Shown here in pieces: positions 11,831-23,401 of a stretch of 64,000 bases of DNA (its first letter is position 1; each line of letters opens with the position of its first letter). The stretch covers positions 68,145,370-68,209,369 of the forward strand of contig CM043952.1 in the NCBI GenBank assembly GCA_014529385.2. The letters run 5' to 3'. A program made the translations under genes and the position numbers. Origin of the DNA: Adiantum capillus-veneris. Its lineage: Eukaryota > Streptophyta > Polypodiopsida > Polypodiales > Pteridaceae. Under the pieces are notes generated by a model. It made no database searches. It had not been told where the DNA came from and saw nothing but the letters and a program-made list of their open reading frames with translations.

Positions 11831-14070
11831 GGAGGGGCTTTTTTATAAGTTACATAAGCATATAAGTTAGGGATAGGCCCCCAATAATTTACCTCCCAAG
11901 ATTAAAAATAAGGGAGGGGGTATCATATTTGGGGGGGGGAAGGGGGGACCTGACGCGGGTTGATTACTTGTAACGATTGATCACTGATGTGCACTAGAAC
12001 TTGGATGAATTTAGGGGAAAAAATTTATCAAGTCACACATCAAGTTGATCATAGATAAGGGATGATTTGGAGCAGGTTAAGGGTTGATTTACACTAGATG
12101 GGTCAAAATTGGACGAGTAGCCACAGTGCAGGCTGATCGAGCACATAGTTTGAAATTCAAACTAAGACACATTGAGGGCACATCTAGTTATCAACAGAAG
12201 TTGTTCCTTAGTACATTGCCAGTCACTATGCTACACACTCTTTGATTATTTTACTTAGTTAGATCATGTGAGACCTGAATTTTATATGTAAGATAGGGGT
12301 ATGATAGTTTTCTTCATTGATTGTCGTATAAGCGTAGAAAAGGGGGTCATTTCCCTAATATGAGTTGTATATAGGGGTTTTATTGAATTTGTCCGCTCGT
12401 AGGTTGCATCCCGTTTTGTATGTAGAGTGAATCCCCCGCGATTCCAATATTGTTTTTCAAGAGATTTTGGACCTTCAAATATTTCCCCACACTAATATTG
12501 TTCCCAATAGTTGTGTCAATGATGACTAGCACATTAGCAATCTTTGCAAGTACCTCAATCCATGAATAGTGTTCTTTTTGTGTGGATAGCAAAATTGTAT
12601 GGTCTACAAAAGAGAAGGGTTTTACTTGTAGGGACGTCTCATTCCCGTGATGTATCAAGCTCAAACACAGAGCCTTATCTTAATGAAAATTTTGTTTTAT
12701 ATCCCAACTCTGTGCATAACTATTGATTGTAAAGTTTATTTTAAGTTCTTTTAATCTTTCATTAAATTTTATAGGTGTGATTACTTTGGTATTTCATAAT
12801 TTTTTTGAGTTTTGGGCATTTCAACATTAAAAGTAATTAAGTCTTAGAAAGTGGCATCCAAAAGTTGTATTATTGTGCAACTGCACTTTTAGTTCTCTAT
12901 TTATCTTCTCCACAAAAAAAAAAAAAAACTCAATTTTTAGTGATTAAGTGAATTTTTAAATAGTACTACCTGGAGGCACACATTTGTGAATATGAACTCG
13001 TTTTAAAGGACTTACACCATATGATAGGCGATTGATTTTCTAAAGCATGTGTACAAATCTGACAAGAAGTTTTAATATCGCCTATTGAAATTTGTCAAAG
13101 GGCTTGCAAGGTTTTGGCAAGGTAGATGATCACAATGGTCTCATCGCCTTGGGCATGGGGTGTATAGTTATCCAATTTCTTAATTGGGACATGGGCCTAG
13201 ATTTACTAGTGCTTAGGGACACAAAGAGGGATAAGAACAAAGGAAAAGCACGAGGAAAGATAGGGAGGTTAAATATATAAGTAAGCATGAAGAGGCCTCA
13301 ATGAAGCTTGTGATCCTACATGACTCTAATCTGATGGATAACATAAATTAAAAACTAGATGGAGATGAGGTGATAGAGGAGGTTCTAGACCTCCATCTAC
13401 TCCCATTGCATGCAATGGTGATAAAGGGTCATCAATTTCTTTTTGTCAATGACATTTTCAAAGACTGTTGGACTTTGGTAGTATAAACAAAATTCTTAAG
13501 TTTTTCAGGCTCCAGCCTTTAGTATGGGACTTTCGAAATTATGGGATTCATGCTCTTCTTATATTTTTGCATACGCTCTCCATTTCCTACTCTTGTATTC
13601 ATTGGTGGTGGGGGTCCGAGGAGGACGTGATTGTTGTTTCCATTCAAGGACATTGTTCTTGTACTGTTTTCTTCACTCTATAGGACTGCCCGTTCCAGGT
13701 CGTCGATAGCAAGCTATGTGCTCGTTAAGGGACGTCAATAACACTAAATCCAGGACTGGAGCGAGTTGCTCCAGGCACTAAGTTCAGTCACTATACTAAC
13801 TTCAACGCCTTTGTGGTTTGAGTTGAATTCTTCTTCCTCTTTTAAACTTTCATTGGCATGGTCACTAAGGGTCTGGTCTTGCATACCGTCTTTGTAAGAA
13901 GTCTACTTATTTGAGAAAATGGGGCCACTTGGAAAAAGATTCAAAAGAATGTGTTGCGTTTGGGACTTGTTGGGTCCATCAGAGTCTGGGGGTTTTTTTG
14001 CACCATGATCAAGTTACATGCCTCATTTTGGAGCAAAAAAAAAGAATTTTCCATGTGAGGCCATATGTCG
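11831..14070. other. No recognised gene; AT-rich intergenic or decayed repeat DNA
   Basis: This stretch contains a poly-G run near 11931-11939, a poly-A run near 12907-12927 and several short open frames without identifiable domains. Confidence 0.4.
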
Positions 14071-14074
14071 GGGG

Positions 14075-14320
14075 CAAATTATGGCCAAATAAGGTATCTT
14101 TTGCACCAAAGAACCACGTTGGGGGTGTTTAAAGACCCGAGGGGTCTAGATCAAGCTCTGTGCACTATGGTGCACAAAAACCCTGTTTGACCTACAAATT
14201 ATGGCGAAATCAAGCATCTTTTGCACCAAAGAACGGCGCCGAGGGGTGTTTCGGGACCAAAGGGGTCCAGACCAAGCTCCGTGTGCCACGATGCGCAAAA
14301 GCACATTATGGGGTCTTACA
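14075..14320. repeat. Tandem duplication of a ~120 bp unit
   Basis: 'ATCTTTTGCACCAAAGAAC' followed by '(C/G)(A/G)CG' and 'GAGGGGT' occurs at about 14094 and 14214, with 'CAAGCTC(T/C)GTG' and a GCACAAAA-type phrase after each copy. The two copies are diverged. Confidence 0.7.
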
Positions 14321-14810
14321 AATGTGTTTTTCTAAAATAAAAATTACAAGGCTAAATCAAGCTCCATACTTAACGCATTTCCATGTCCATCTTTAACAGA
14401 ATAATTTGTCAAATCGCAAGAATTTTCACTATCATTAATGTAGGCTAGATTTTCTTAAGTTGGCTCAAACCTTTTTGAAAATTCCATTTTATGTATGTAG
14501 TATAGTTGTGAAGCTTCTACGATATCTCAATAAAGATTGATGGACTTTAATATTCATTTAGGCTCAATAATAAATTGCAACTTATTGCATAAACTTCTAT
14601 TTTTTTAAAAATCCATTTTTGGGTTCTTTGAAATCAAATAATAGTCTTATCATGTTTTTAACGTATTAAAACTATACTTCCATGAATATTTTATATTGTA
14701 TATAGAAGTATGGTCAGATTATCAAAATCTACCATGACCTGAGTGGTCTAAGCCACTAACTTGATCCAAGGAAGAGAAATACCCCTCCAAGTTAGTCCAC
14801 CACTTACCCC
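14321..14810. other. No recognised feature
   Basis: AT-rich DNA without coding or repeat structure that I can name. Confidence 0.4.
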
Positions 14811-15037
14811 TGTTAGGTAAAGGCGGTGTGCCTCACCGTGCTTTGCCCATGTCAGCCGGCCAGTGTCCGGCCGCCCACATTTATCTCCTTATTCTTTATA
14901 CATACAAAGAATAAGGATCTCTCACTCATTCTCACATGGTGCTCATATAGTGAGATTTGGGACTTCCCCCCACATCTTGTGTACTCTCTATCTCTCTACC
15001 TCCCCTTCTCACTCTCCACACACGCACCGCATTCGCA
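14811..15037 (+). mobile_element. Ty1/copia 5' LTR remnant
   Basis: It starts TGTTAGGTAAAGGC and ends ...CATTCGCA, directly before a PBS-like GGTATAAGAGC. The internal order matches the outer copia LTR at 38348: TGTT start, an early 'GTGTGCCTCACC'-type stretch, 'TTATACATA', then 'ATCTCTCACTC' and pyrimidine-rich DNA. It is therefore a related family. No 3' partner LTR is present before R1 begins at 16011. Confidence 0.65.
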
Positions 15038-16010
15038 AGGGTATAAGAGCTTTGGCGACGCGCGTGCGATGGCTTCTCGACGAGATGGAAGCGATGGAGC
15101 TCGGCCATGGCAGCTTGAGCCATTGCTGAATTTTGCAGAAAAAGAGCGTGAACAAGAAGTGTTGCAGCTCGTTTTTACTGTTTTTGACTCCCGAAACAGT
15201 GTTTTTTGCATATCTCCGTCACACGGAGTCGGATGGATATGATCCAGGAGTCTAGGTTGGGATTTTGGCACATTACAAATGTGATGATGATGTACATGTT
15301 CTAAAATTATGCTCTAAATTATAGTAGGTGCAACAATAGCAAGTTTATGATGCATTTTTGGGCCGAAAACGGAAGTTTTTGGCATATCTCTCACACCCGG
15401 ACTCGGATATATGTGATCTAGGAGTCTACGTTGGGATTTTGCCATGTTTCAAACGTGCTCGTCATATCAGAATTTTGTAATTCTGAGTGCTGAATTTTTT
15501 GCAGCAACCTGTCAGCACTTTTAATATCGATGTTTTGCAGTTTGATTCCTATAGTGTAGAGAGTGATGCGGTTTGCATCTTTGGCTATGTATGGCACACT
15601 GTGATGCTATTTGAGAGAGAATTCATCTTGTTTTTGCATATGCAAGTGATACTTTGGGATGTGACTTTCGGATTATCACACATCTGGATGCGGTTTCATG
15701 CACATTGTTTGATTGTGTGGGGCATTTCAGAGAGCTTTTTTATCATGGTTTTGTGAAGTTCCATGCTATGTATGCATTGGCAGACATAGTTGGAGCTAGC
15801 CATAGCTTGCAGGTGTTAGGTTTACAGGTTTGCATTATTTTTGGATAGGTACACATCCATAGAGCTACTCGATGAGGAGTGAGCCAGTTTGCTAGGCTTT
15901 GGCATTGCATGTAGACCATTTGTGGATTTTGCTACCGAGACAGTGTCAATTTTTATGTGTATTTGGTGTGATTTTTTGAGTTTTTGCTCAGTTTCTAGGG
16001 GAAACTCTGT
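15038..16010 (+). mobile_element. Copia leader remnant (PBS plus untranslated leader)
   Basis: The first bases hold a degenerate iMet PBS (15038-15050). The rest resembles the long leader of the outer copia in style: short G/T-rich clauses with no long frame. It contains a direct duplication, listed separately. It stops abruptly where R1 begins, so the gag-pol part has been lost. Confidence 0.5.
15195..15475. repeat. Direct duplication of an ~85 bp leader segment
   Basis: Copies at about 15195-15285 and 15370-15460 share 'GTCTA(G/C)GTTGGGATTTT', '(G/A)TCGGAT' and 'CATATCTC' in the same order. They are diverged by substitutions and small indels. Confidence 0.7.
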
Positions 16011-16680
16011 TTAGGTACAATTGAGCTTGGGCCAACACCAATGGGGCAAATAGCTCACACAATATGATGAAATATGCCAGATATAGTCACAAATTTGAAC
16101 AGAGGCTTCGCTCACAGGAGAAACTTACACAGCCAAAACAACAGGAAAAAGTGAGGAATTTGGCAAAATGGACAGCGCCATTGCGTCCAGAGCGGCCAAA
16201 AACCCCAATCTACAATATCAAAGTGCTCAAATTTGACCTCGGATGAGCAGTTTATGGCCAAAACAGGCATCCCGTAACCACGTGAAGTGTACCCCAAATA
16301 TAGTCCTCATGATGACCTTTCTGCATAATTATCACAAGAAAACACCCACGTTGTGTCTGTACTTATCCACGTGAAACTATTCACCCCATTGGACCTCCTG
16401 ACGCCACTGGTTGCCGTCTAACGCACCTGCTTACCTCATGTTATCGACCCGCGGATAGCTTACTCAAGAAGTTTTATGTGCTACCAACTCCTCATTATTA
16501 TAGAAAAAACACACTGATATTGGTGACGATGAAAATCGATGCATTATGTACATGTTGTCCTACCTGTACACATGTGGGCCCCACGTAACCACCTAGCTCT
16601 GGAAAATGGGCAATTCTTTATTCCATGCACCATGCATGGGTATGTACATATGTACAATCAATTCTTCCAAAAAATTCCTA
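16011..16680. repeat. R1 repeat, copy a
   Basis: This segment aligns along its length with 21131-21219 joined to 28695-29506. Shared phrases include TTAGGTACAATTGAGC at the start and 'GACCCGCGGATAGCTT' near the end. Copy a lacks about 234 bp that copy b keeps (28865-29098), with GC shared at the deletion ends. No protein is encoded. It may be LTR or leader DNA of a gypsy element, since copy b lies just right of a gypsy PBS on the minus strand. Copy a preserves the uninterrupted site (TTTGAACAG at 16094) that CACTA-1 occupies in copy b. Confidence 0.85.
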
Positions 16681-16861
16681 TCATTATTTGCCCATCTCCT
16701 AGCCTGCTAGATCATTCATGATCAGCAACAACAAAAAGAGATATGAGACTCGCGGTGTCACAGGTCTCCTCATCCCTCACATACATTACTTCTTCTGTAG
16801 ACAGCTCATCTTGCTCCACCATCAATCAATCTAGCATGATACAATTTAAGACGCAATCCAT

Positions 16862-17839
16862 TTACCCTTGACTTATGTAAAATCCCACCAGGTTAGCCAG
16901 CTGATATGTACCATTCGAAAAACACTCCACTACCTTGAAAGGGCCTTCCCACTTAATTTGAAGCTTCTTTTGGAATGTCTTTGTCCAGCTTATTGTTGTA
17001 GCGCAAAACCAAGTCATGTTTCTTGATACACTTACTTTTGACCTTTTCATTTATCTTTGCTAAAGCCCTATCTTGCATCTACCCATAATGCTCCAATAAT
17101 GCGCTCATCCTATCCAGCTGAACCTCTTGTAATTGTAAGAGCCTCTCTTTGAATGCATCACTAGACTGCCCAAGCAACTTATCTAACATCTTGACCGCAG
17201 GCAACTCTACTTCCACGGGCAATAGTGCTTCCTTTCCATATACCAAATGAAATGGATTAAACCCTGTACCTGTCTTCACCGAAGTACGGTAAGCCCATAA
17301 TGCACTAGGCAATTCCAAAATCCAAATCCCAATTATTTCCTTGGTGCTCTATCTGTCTTCTCTGCATCTAGTGTGGCCCTTTCTATCCTTGTGAGTTGTG
17401 CATAGCGTTGCTCAAATTCCGTAAGTAGCTCTGTTATTGATAGTCCTTGCTTTGGCTTGACTACCCATTCTAAGAATGTCCTTTTGGTCACTCTCTCCGA
17501 GTCCTCCATGAAATATTCCTCCTTTAAAGCTACTTTGAGTTCTTCCCAATTTCTCCCATGCCCATATTTAATTGCCCTAACATGCTCCCTAATTTCTGGA
17601 GCAACAACTAGCTCAAATCTTTGAATCATCTCACCTTCTGACACGCGATGCCGCTCCATCTCCTTCACATACTCGCGTAAGTACCTGGTTACATCTTTGC
17701 CATTGAATTGATCCATTCTGTTGACGACTGCTTGTATGGCCTTCGTTGCTGAAATCTCCCTTCTTTCAGTGGCATGTTGTTGTTGCATGAACATTGAAAA
17801 TGCTTGAAACATTTGCATTGTTGATGGGTCAAAATGCAT
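16862..17839 (-). pseudogene. Ty3/gypsy remnant with gag joined directly to integrase C-terminus
   Basis: On the minus strand, 17839-17333 is a gag frame: 'MHFDPSTMQMFQAFSMFMQQ', VTRYLREYVKEME, YFMEDSERVTKRTF. It stops at about 17333. Integrase follows at once: ELPSALWAYRTSVKTGTG and FHLVYGKEALLPVEVELP (17318-17079), then in another frame 'LQIKWEGPFKVVECFSNGTY' (about 16980-16910). Protease, RT, RNase H and the integrase catalytic core are absent. The layout is what one large internal deletion (or template switch) joining gag to the integrase tail near 17325-17345 would leave. Gag and IN are LTR-retrotransposon proteins for particle assembly and DNA insertion; neither can work here. Confidence 0.85.
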
Positions 17840-17892
17840 ACCCTGTTACTCAACATGATCACCCATGGTTACCCAAAAATTCTCACCCTGGC

Positions 17893-17913
17893 AGGTTCGC
17901 GTCGGGTTCACCA
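17893..17913 (-). promoter_or_regulatory. Putative gypsy primer-binding site
   Basis: On the minus strand TGGTGAACCCGACGCGAACC lies upstream of the gag start and a few bases after an LTR-like ...CTTGACA end. The sense complement ends ...TCACCA, as a tRNA 3' end does. I cannot name the tRNA with confidence. Confidence 0.5.
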
Positions 17914-17919
17914 AAAATA

Positions 17920-19565
17920 TGTCAAGAAGTAGGCGGTCTTGCCAGGAAGGCACCGGGCCTCTTGCTATGAGAGTTTGTGAGGAAGCTCAAGGGTTATGAG
18001 AAAGAGCTAAGATGTAGGTAACATAGCTTCTAGAGCTAAAGAAGAAATGTAGCCAAAGAAGCCGCTCACTTTTCCTTACAAACACACACGTGATGGAGAG
18101 AACTCATGAAAGATAGTCACAACAAAACAAAAATGAAAACATGGAGATTACGATCATATTGTATCATGGGTAGGATAAAAGGGTTAATGGATGAGTTAAT
18201 GATATTTAATCTTTGTTGTCCAAATAAGCTGCGGATTGCTCTTTGGAACTGTAGCTTTGTGCTTACTATAATGTATATGTTTTGTCTAGTGATTGGGATT
18301 AGTTGTGAGTACAAATCCTCTTGATTCATAATAAAATAACCACATTCACATCAAAAGAGAAGTCATAGTCAATAATAGGTAGTATGATGGGATCTGGTGA
18401 GAGAAGTATTTCGTTGAGCCTTTCAGGACCAAATAGAAACACTATGCGTTGCTGAAAGTGAATCTTTCGACTAATCCAAATGTTGGCCCTAATAGATTTC
18501 ACTGAATGGAATTGAAAGAAATTACCTCTATGTGGATTATGGTTATTCATCAATGATATACCTAGTATGTTCAAAGATAAAGGTGTAAAAGAAGTGAAAG
18601 GAGAAGAAGAAGAGAGTTTCTCTCCCAAGCCCTATTGTTGCCCTTAGGCAATAAGGATACTGCGGGGAGAGAAGTACCTGTAGCAAGGAGATTCTAGAGT
18701 TTGTGGAAGAGAATGAGAACCTTAAGAGAGAGAGATGCTTGTGGAAGATGAAGATATGGTTACTAACCTTGTGCTCATAATTGTTTCCCGCAAGAAGGTT
18801 GCACTCATTACATTGACAAGGTGGCTGCTTGAATACCTTCCAATGAAACAATTAGGACACAACAAGAGAGATCAAAGGGGAAGTAAGATAGAATTAGAGA
18901 TAGATCTAAGTGTGGTGGTGGTATTAAAGATAGATAATGAGAGATAGAGATAAGAGTTAGAGACAAGTATTGGACTAGATATGAAAATGAAAGTAAAACT
19001 AGCAACATATATCTTACATGAGAGCAATCGCCACCACCTTAATGGAGAGAGAAGATGAGGCAAGACTTCAGCCTTTCTTCAAGAGAAAGTGTGGCACTAA
19101 GATGAGTGTGTCACTATGGAATTGAGATATTCTCACTCACTCATAACTTGCCCCAATGAAGAGAAGGTTGCCCTTTTTATAGGTGAGGGAGCCATGTTTT
19201 ACATAATCACTTGATTAGGCTAAAGAGTTAGCCCAAATCAAATGTTCTTTGGATATTTCTTAAAATGGGAAATATTAGGACTCAAAATATCATGAAATTC
19301 AGCATTTTTGGTCGTTAAGGCTCCATGTGGGTGCATGATGTATGTGGGCCTCACCTAGGCATCTTCTGTGTGGCTCCAGCAGGGGGTCCCAACTTGTGTA
19401 TCTTGTCCTTCAAGGCATCTTTGAGGTGTCACATTCACATGATTATGTCTTTTATCCTCCAAATATATTATTTTATGGAAAAAGACCAAGATTACCTCTT
19501 TTCACTTGATTCACCTGTTTACCATCTCTTCTTGCAGTGTAGTTGTGAGAGGGTTTTTCACTGAT
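17920..19565 (-). mobile_element. Probable 5' LTR or upstream region of the gypsy remnant
   Basis: On the plus strand it starts TGTCAAGAAG next to the PBS, which fits the TG...CA rule for an LTR read on the minus strand. The far boundary is not visible because no second LTR is present. No coding domain is recognised; the several short open frames are low-complexity shadows. Confidence 0.35.
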
Positions 19566-20879
19566 TTCCCTATAACTTTTGACCTATAACTCGGATTGAC
19601 ATGCTTCAAAAGGAAAAATTGGCCTACTAAAAGAGCTTGAATTATTTTTGGCCTTTTCTCCACGCCCTTAGGTCAGGATTTTTAAATTGGGATGGTCCAA
19701 GAAGCTTCGGATCTTCCTTTTCATAAAGTCTTCTAGTAGGCCCTTCCCTCTTGTATGTATCCAAGAAGGTATGCATTATTGAAGGGTTATATTATTAGAA
19801 AAATGTGAAAAGAAGAAAATAATTTATATATGGTAGGGTATAGCTGAGATATCAGAAGAAATATACAAATGCTTTTCCCCTAAACAAAAAGAGGCACAAT
19901 CATTGATACTTCTCTTACAATACTTTCTAATAGTAATGTACATTTATATTACTTTAAAGGTAATAATAAGGTATGGTAGAAAGCTTTTATTTATGCATAT
20001 GATTATTATATGAAGTATACTTATGCGTCAAAAAGTCACAAGATAAATCGTTTAATGCCTGTTCCCACTATATACGTGCCACAGCATGACAACGCTGCTG
20101 GAAAAAAATCTTCTTAGACACATGAACATTTATTTGGATTCTTTGTGTTAAATGAAAAGGAGTGGATTGAGGTACATTTTGATCATCCATTAAAGCCAAC
20201 CATGCAGCTCCCAAGAAGGCACACTTGACTTATCCTCTGATTTTGCCAGAATTTCAGCAGCATAACAGCATAAATGGATCAAAAGACCAAAAAACCAGCC
20301 ATCACAACTTGGAAAAATTTTGGCAAACTTTCCCCAGAAGTAGAGCACTAAGAACGCAAAATATAGACTGTATATGTATGCATAACCTGCCAACAATAGA
20401 ACTCGAGCATCAAGTAGGAATCACTAGTACATAGCTTAGCGAGGTCACGAAAAGGGTGCTCCAACCACCTGTATCACCGAAAGGATCTCACATTTGAGAA
20501 TCCCCTAGCTCAATAAAACCTCATGCTATCGACCCTCTCACGAAAGCTTATGCAAATCTCGTATAGTCAAGTCTCAGAAATGACTATCTTCCAAGCCAAA
20601 GAAATGGATGGGACTGCCAAATAAAACCAAGTATGGCTCCACAAAGGTGTACAATGGAAGTTTCCACAAATAACGTACAATACCAGCAAACAATGCGCTC
20701 AAACATGCGCCAAATGATGCATACCCACAGGAACTGCAAGTGACTTCCACTTGCCAGTACATCACTCTACTCTAGCTACCTGTACCTGTGTGAACCACCT
20801 GTACCTGTAACTTGTAACATGTAACTTGTAATCTGTAATCTGCAACCTATAATCCCGAAGCTGAAGGTACTCGAAAAAG
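19566..20879. other. No recognised gene
   Basis: Unannotated AT-rich DNA. A short cryptic repeat of TGTAACTTGTAA/TGTAATCTGTAA type occurs just beyond it, around 20805-20850. It may belong to the internal region of the element whose PBS is at 20886-20900, but no protein domain is visible. Confidence 0.4.
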
Positions 20880-20885
20880 ATCCTC

Positions 20886-20900
20886 CGTGGGGGCGCCAAA
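20886..20900 (-). promoter_or_regulatory. Gypsy-type primer-binding site (TGGCGCC)
   Basis: On the minus strand the sequence reads CTCACATTCTTTTGGCGCCCCCACGG. TGGCGCC immediately after a ...CACA terminus is the hallmark of many plant gypsy elements. It implies an LTR beginning (plus strand) TGTGAGCGAG at about 20905 and extending right, possibly into R1 copy b. Confidence 0.5.
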
Positions 20901-21239
20901 AGAATGTGAGCGAGTTGGAAACACACACAATGCATCTATAATCACCTGATACACACTCTTGGGATGATACACACACACTATGGGGCACCACTCGGCTTAC
21001 ACAATCCACCTGGCCGAGACAAAGAACACACCGATGGGGTGAGAGGAGAGAGACTATCCATTTTCCCACTCAACACACACACACACACACACCCAAATAA
21101 ATCAGCTCAAAAGAGGATAATTTCTGATTTTTAGGTACAATTGAGCTTGGGCCAACACCAATGGGGCAAATAGCTCACCCAGTATGGATGAAATATGCCA
21201 GATACAATCACAAATTTGACACTACAAGAGGTTATGTGC

Positions 21240-21510
21240 TCTTGTGACGCTCTTAGCGACGGAAATACACTGGGTTTTTATAACCCCCGGCATCGCTAAA
21301 AGCGTCGCTAAAAGCGTCGCTACGAGAGCGTCGCTATATGCGTCGCTATAAGCGTCGCTATAGGCGTCGCTATGAGCGTCGCTATATAGCGACGTCTATA
21401 GCGACGCCTATAGCGACGCTTATAGCGACGCTCTCACAGAAGAGTATAGCGACGCATATAGCGACGCTACAGAGCCATAAATAGCGACGCATATAGCGAC
21501 GCCTGAGAGA
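21240..21510. repeat. CACTA-1 left subterminal array, head-to-head palindrome
   Basis: About sixteen ~12-bp units occur. Units left of about 21385 read (A)GCGTCGCTA and units right of it read TAGCGACGC. The centre is GCTATATAGC at 21381-21390, so the block is one large inverted repeat. By analogy with En/Spm, such subterminal motifs are likely binding sites for the smaller element protein. That function is inferred, not shown. Confidence 0.85.
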
Positions 21511-21866
21511 ATATTTTTTTGGTGGCAGGGCATTGAATGCCTGCCACCCATCAACCATATTGTACTTGATTCACTTTTTAAAAAAAGTGCAAAGATAAAT
21601 AATAGACCCAAAATAGTCACCCACAAGACGCATTGTTTGCAAAATTGACAATTGTACACATCATAGACAAACTGAATTGATTGGCAAATGTAATAATGAC
21701 AATTGTACAACATCATAGGCATAAAGAATTGATTGGCAAAAGGAATTGCGGTGACAAATGTAATAATATACATGGTTCAAAAAGACGTATAAAATCCGTC
21801 TCATGATACATAAGCTATGAGAAACCCTAAACTAATGCTATCTAGCTACGGCTAAACTGACGTCGT

Positions 21867-23180
21867 CTAATCAGACGTCTCATCGCGTCCAAGCGGCGTA
21901 TCTGTCGGATTCTGCAAAAAAAGACAATAAGACAGTTTTCAGTAAGTATAAACATATAACGACATTTATAAAACAATACAAAAAATAAAAAAGAGTAAAC
22001 CCTAATACTAACCATGCCGCCGCGAGAACTGAGAATGTCCATCAGGGCGTTTAAGCCCTTCCTGCCTGCGTACTCGCGCTCGTACGGTGTGGGATCACGT
22101 CCTGTCATCGACCACTGTCAAAACATACAAAGATTTCATTATGTTAGAACTAAAAAACTCATAAACCCTAAACTATCGAACATGCATAAAGAGCAATGTG
22201 AAAAGACTTACAAAATCGGCCTCAAATGATGCCCATCCACCGCTCCCCAAGTGGTGCGAGCTCCCTGCCTCTACTCGCGCTCTGGCTGCATCTTTTTGTT
22301 GCTTCCACTTGTCGGGATTCTCGCGCGCTGCTTTCTTCGCATTCTTCCAATCTTCTTTGGCCAGCCAATCTGGCCTATTCCACCCATTCTTGATTGCTTT
22401 TTGCACTTCGGAACGCTTGTGTTTGCAGTATTCGCGCATTCGAATCTTCATCAGCTCTTCATTGAAGCGCTGATCCCGTGTTGGAACGGGAAACTCATCA
22501 TGAAGTATGCTGATGACTCTGTTTTTTAAATCACTTGGTACTTCACTCCATTTGTTTAGTATATAGTGTCTAAACAGCTGAGAGCAAAGACCACGCATGC
22601 GCGAGATCACCTTCTTGCCGTCATCATCCATGATGATGTCGCCGCTGATGTCGACGGAGTAAGGCAAGCCCTCTGGCCGGTGACGCGTGAACCTGGGTGT
22701 CCCGGCAGGGGTCTCTAGCGGCGTGTCGATGGGGGTACGGACGTCAGGTGTCTCCACCGGCGTCTGGGCCCCGAAGCGAGGAGTGTCGAGTGGGGTGGCT
22801 CCTGGCGGAGTAGGTAGAGGTGTGTAGCTTCTAGGAACAGTCAGCCGTGCAAAACCTGGCGTAGACGGCGATGCTGTGGCTGGTGTGGGGGCGGGCAAAG
22901 AAGGGGAGGGTAAAGAGCCTCGTCGAACACGAGGCGGTGTGGAGGCATCGGTGGCGGAATCCCCACAACAACCGCCACCGCCACCACTAGAGCGCCGGTG
23001 TCTAGAAGAGTGTGACGCTCGTCTCGTCGACGCCGAAGCTTCGGAGCGCGCCGAATGCTCCGAAAGAGAGGGAGATGCGGATGGTGTAGGAACGCGCGAT
23101 GATGCGCCAGAGCGATGACGCTCCACGTACCACTGTCTCTGCTGCGGTGACAAAGAAGAAAGAAACTCCTCATCATCCAT
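21867..23180 (-). CDS. CACTA-1 small gene (Ptta/En-Spm, TNPA-like), three exons
   Basis: The proposed coding exons are 23180-22212, 22114-22013 and 21911-21867 (TAG), giving about 371 residues. Junctions are supported by TTTT|GTAAGT donor, TTTTGACAG| acceptor, GCATG|GTTAGT donor and TTTTTTGCAG| acceptor, and all joins are phase 0. The N-terminus (MDDEEFLSSLSPQQRQWYVE) is followed by a long Ser/Arg- and Thr/Pro-rich low-complexity region (TPxxTP repeats, about residues 30-160). The conserved plant transposase (Ptta/En-Spm) domain follows: KNRVISILHDEFPVPTRDQR, NRPDWLAKEDW, HHLGSGGWASFEADF, then GRDPTPYEREYAGRKG from exon 2. In related elements such proteins bind subterminal repeats. The start was chosen at the first ATG after an acceptor-like TTTAATGCAG. 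No stop interrupts it, so this gene may be intact. Confidence 0.8.
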
Positions 23181-23401
23181 ACCTGCATTAAACACACGAA
23201 TATTTAAACTTAATATTGAATGAATAGAGTAGACAATGACGCAAATACCATTAAATACAATGACGTAATGACGCATATAAATACAATGACGCAATGAATC
23301 GAGTGGTAGAAGAGGCAAGTCGAAAACTCAGAATTTTCAATCAAAAGAGCTAGAGCTTTTACAGCACGGAGCAAAATTGTTCAAATACAATATTTGTGGC
23401 T

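Noticed and set aside
12380-12664. Minus-strand 94-codon open frame (MSLIHHGNETSLQVKPFSFV...) with a faint look of plastid rpoC2
   Set aside because: The resemblance rests on a few scattered residues and the order of matching pieces is not convincing. I cannot support a plastid-derived insertion without an alignment.
13468-13709. Two overlapping plus-strand open frames
   Set aside because: They are hydrophobic and low-information, lack any motif, and lie in decayed intergenic DNA.
14735-14790. tRNA-like phrase CCTGAGTGGTCTAAGCCA
   Set aside because: It resembles an A box, but no B box or cloverleaf pairing follows within the expected distance.
21240-21510. CRISPR-like regularly spaced repeats
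   Set aside because: Units are ~12 bp with almost no spacers, occur in both orientations and lie at a CACTA end. They are subterminal transposon repeats in plant DNA.
22198-22529. Plus-strand open frames opposite the CACTA small gene (also 49133-49644)
   Set aside because: They are antisense shadows of the Ptta-type coding exon, which has clear domain and splice evidence on the minus strand.
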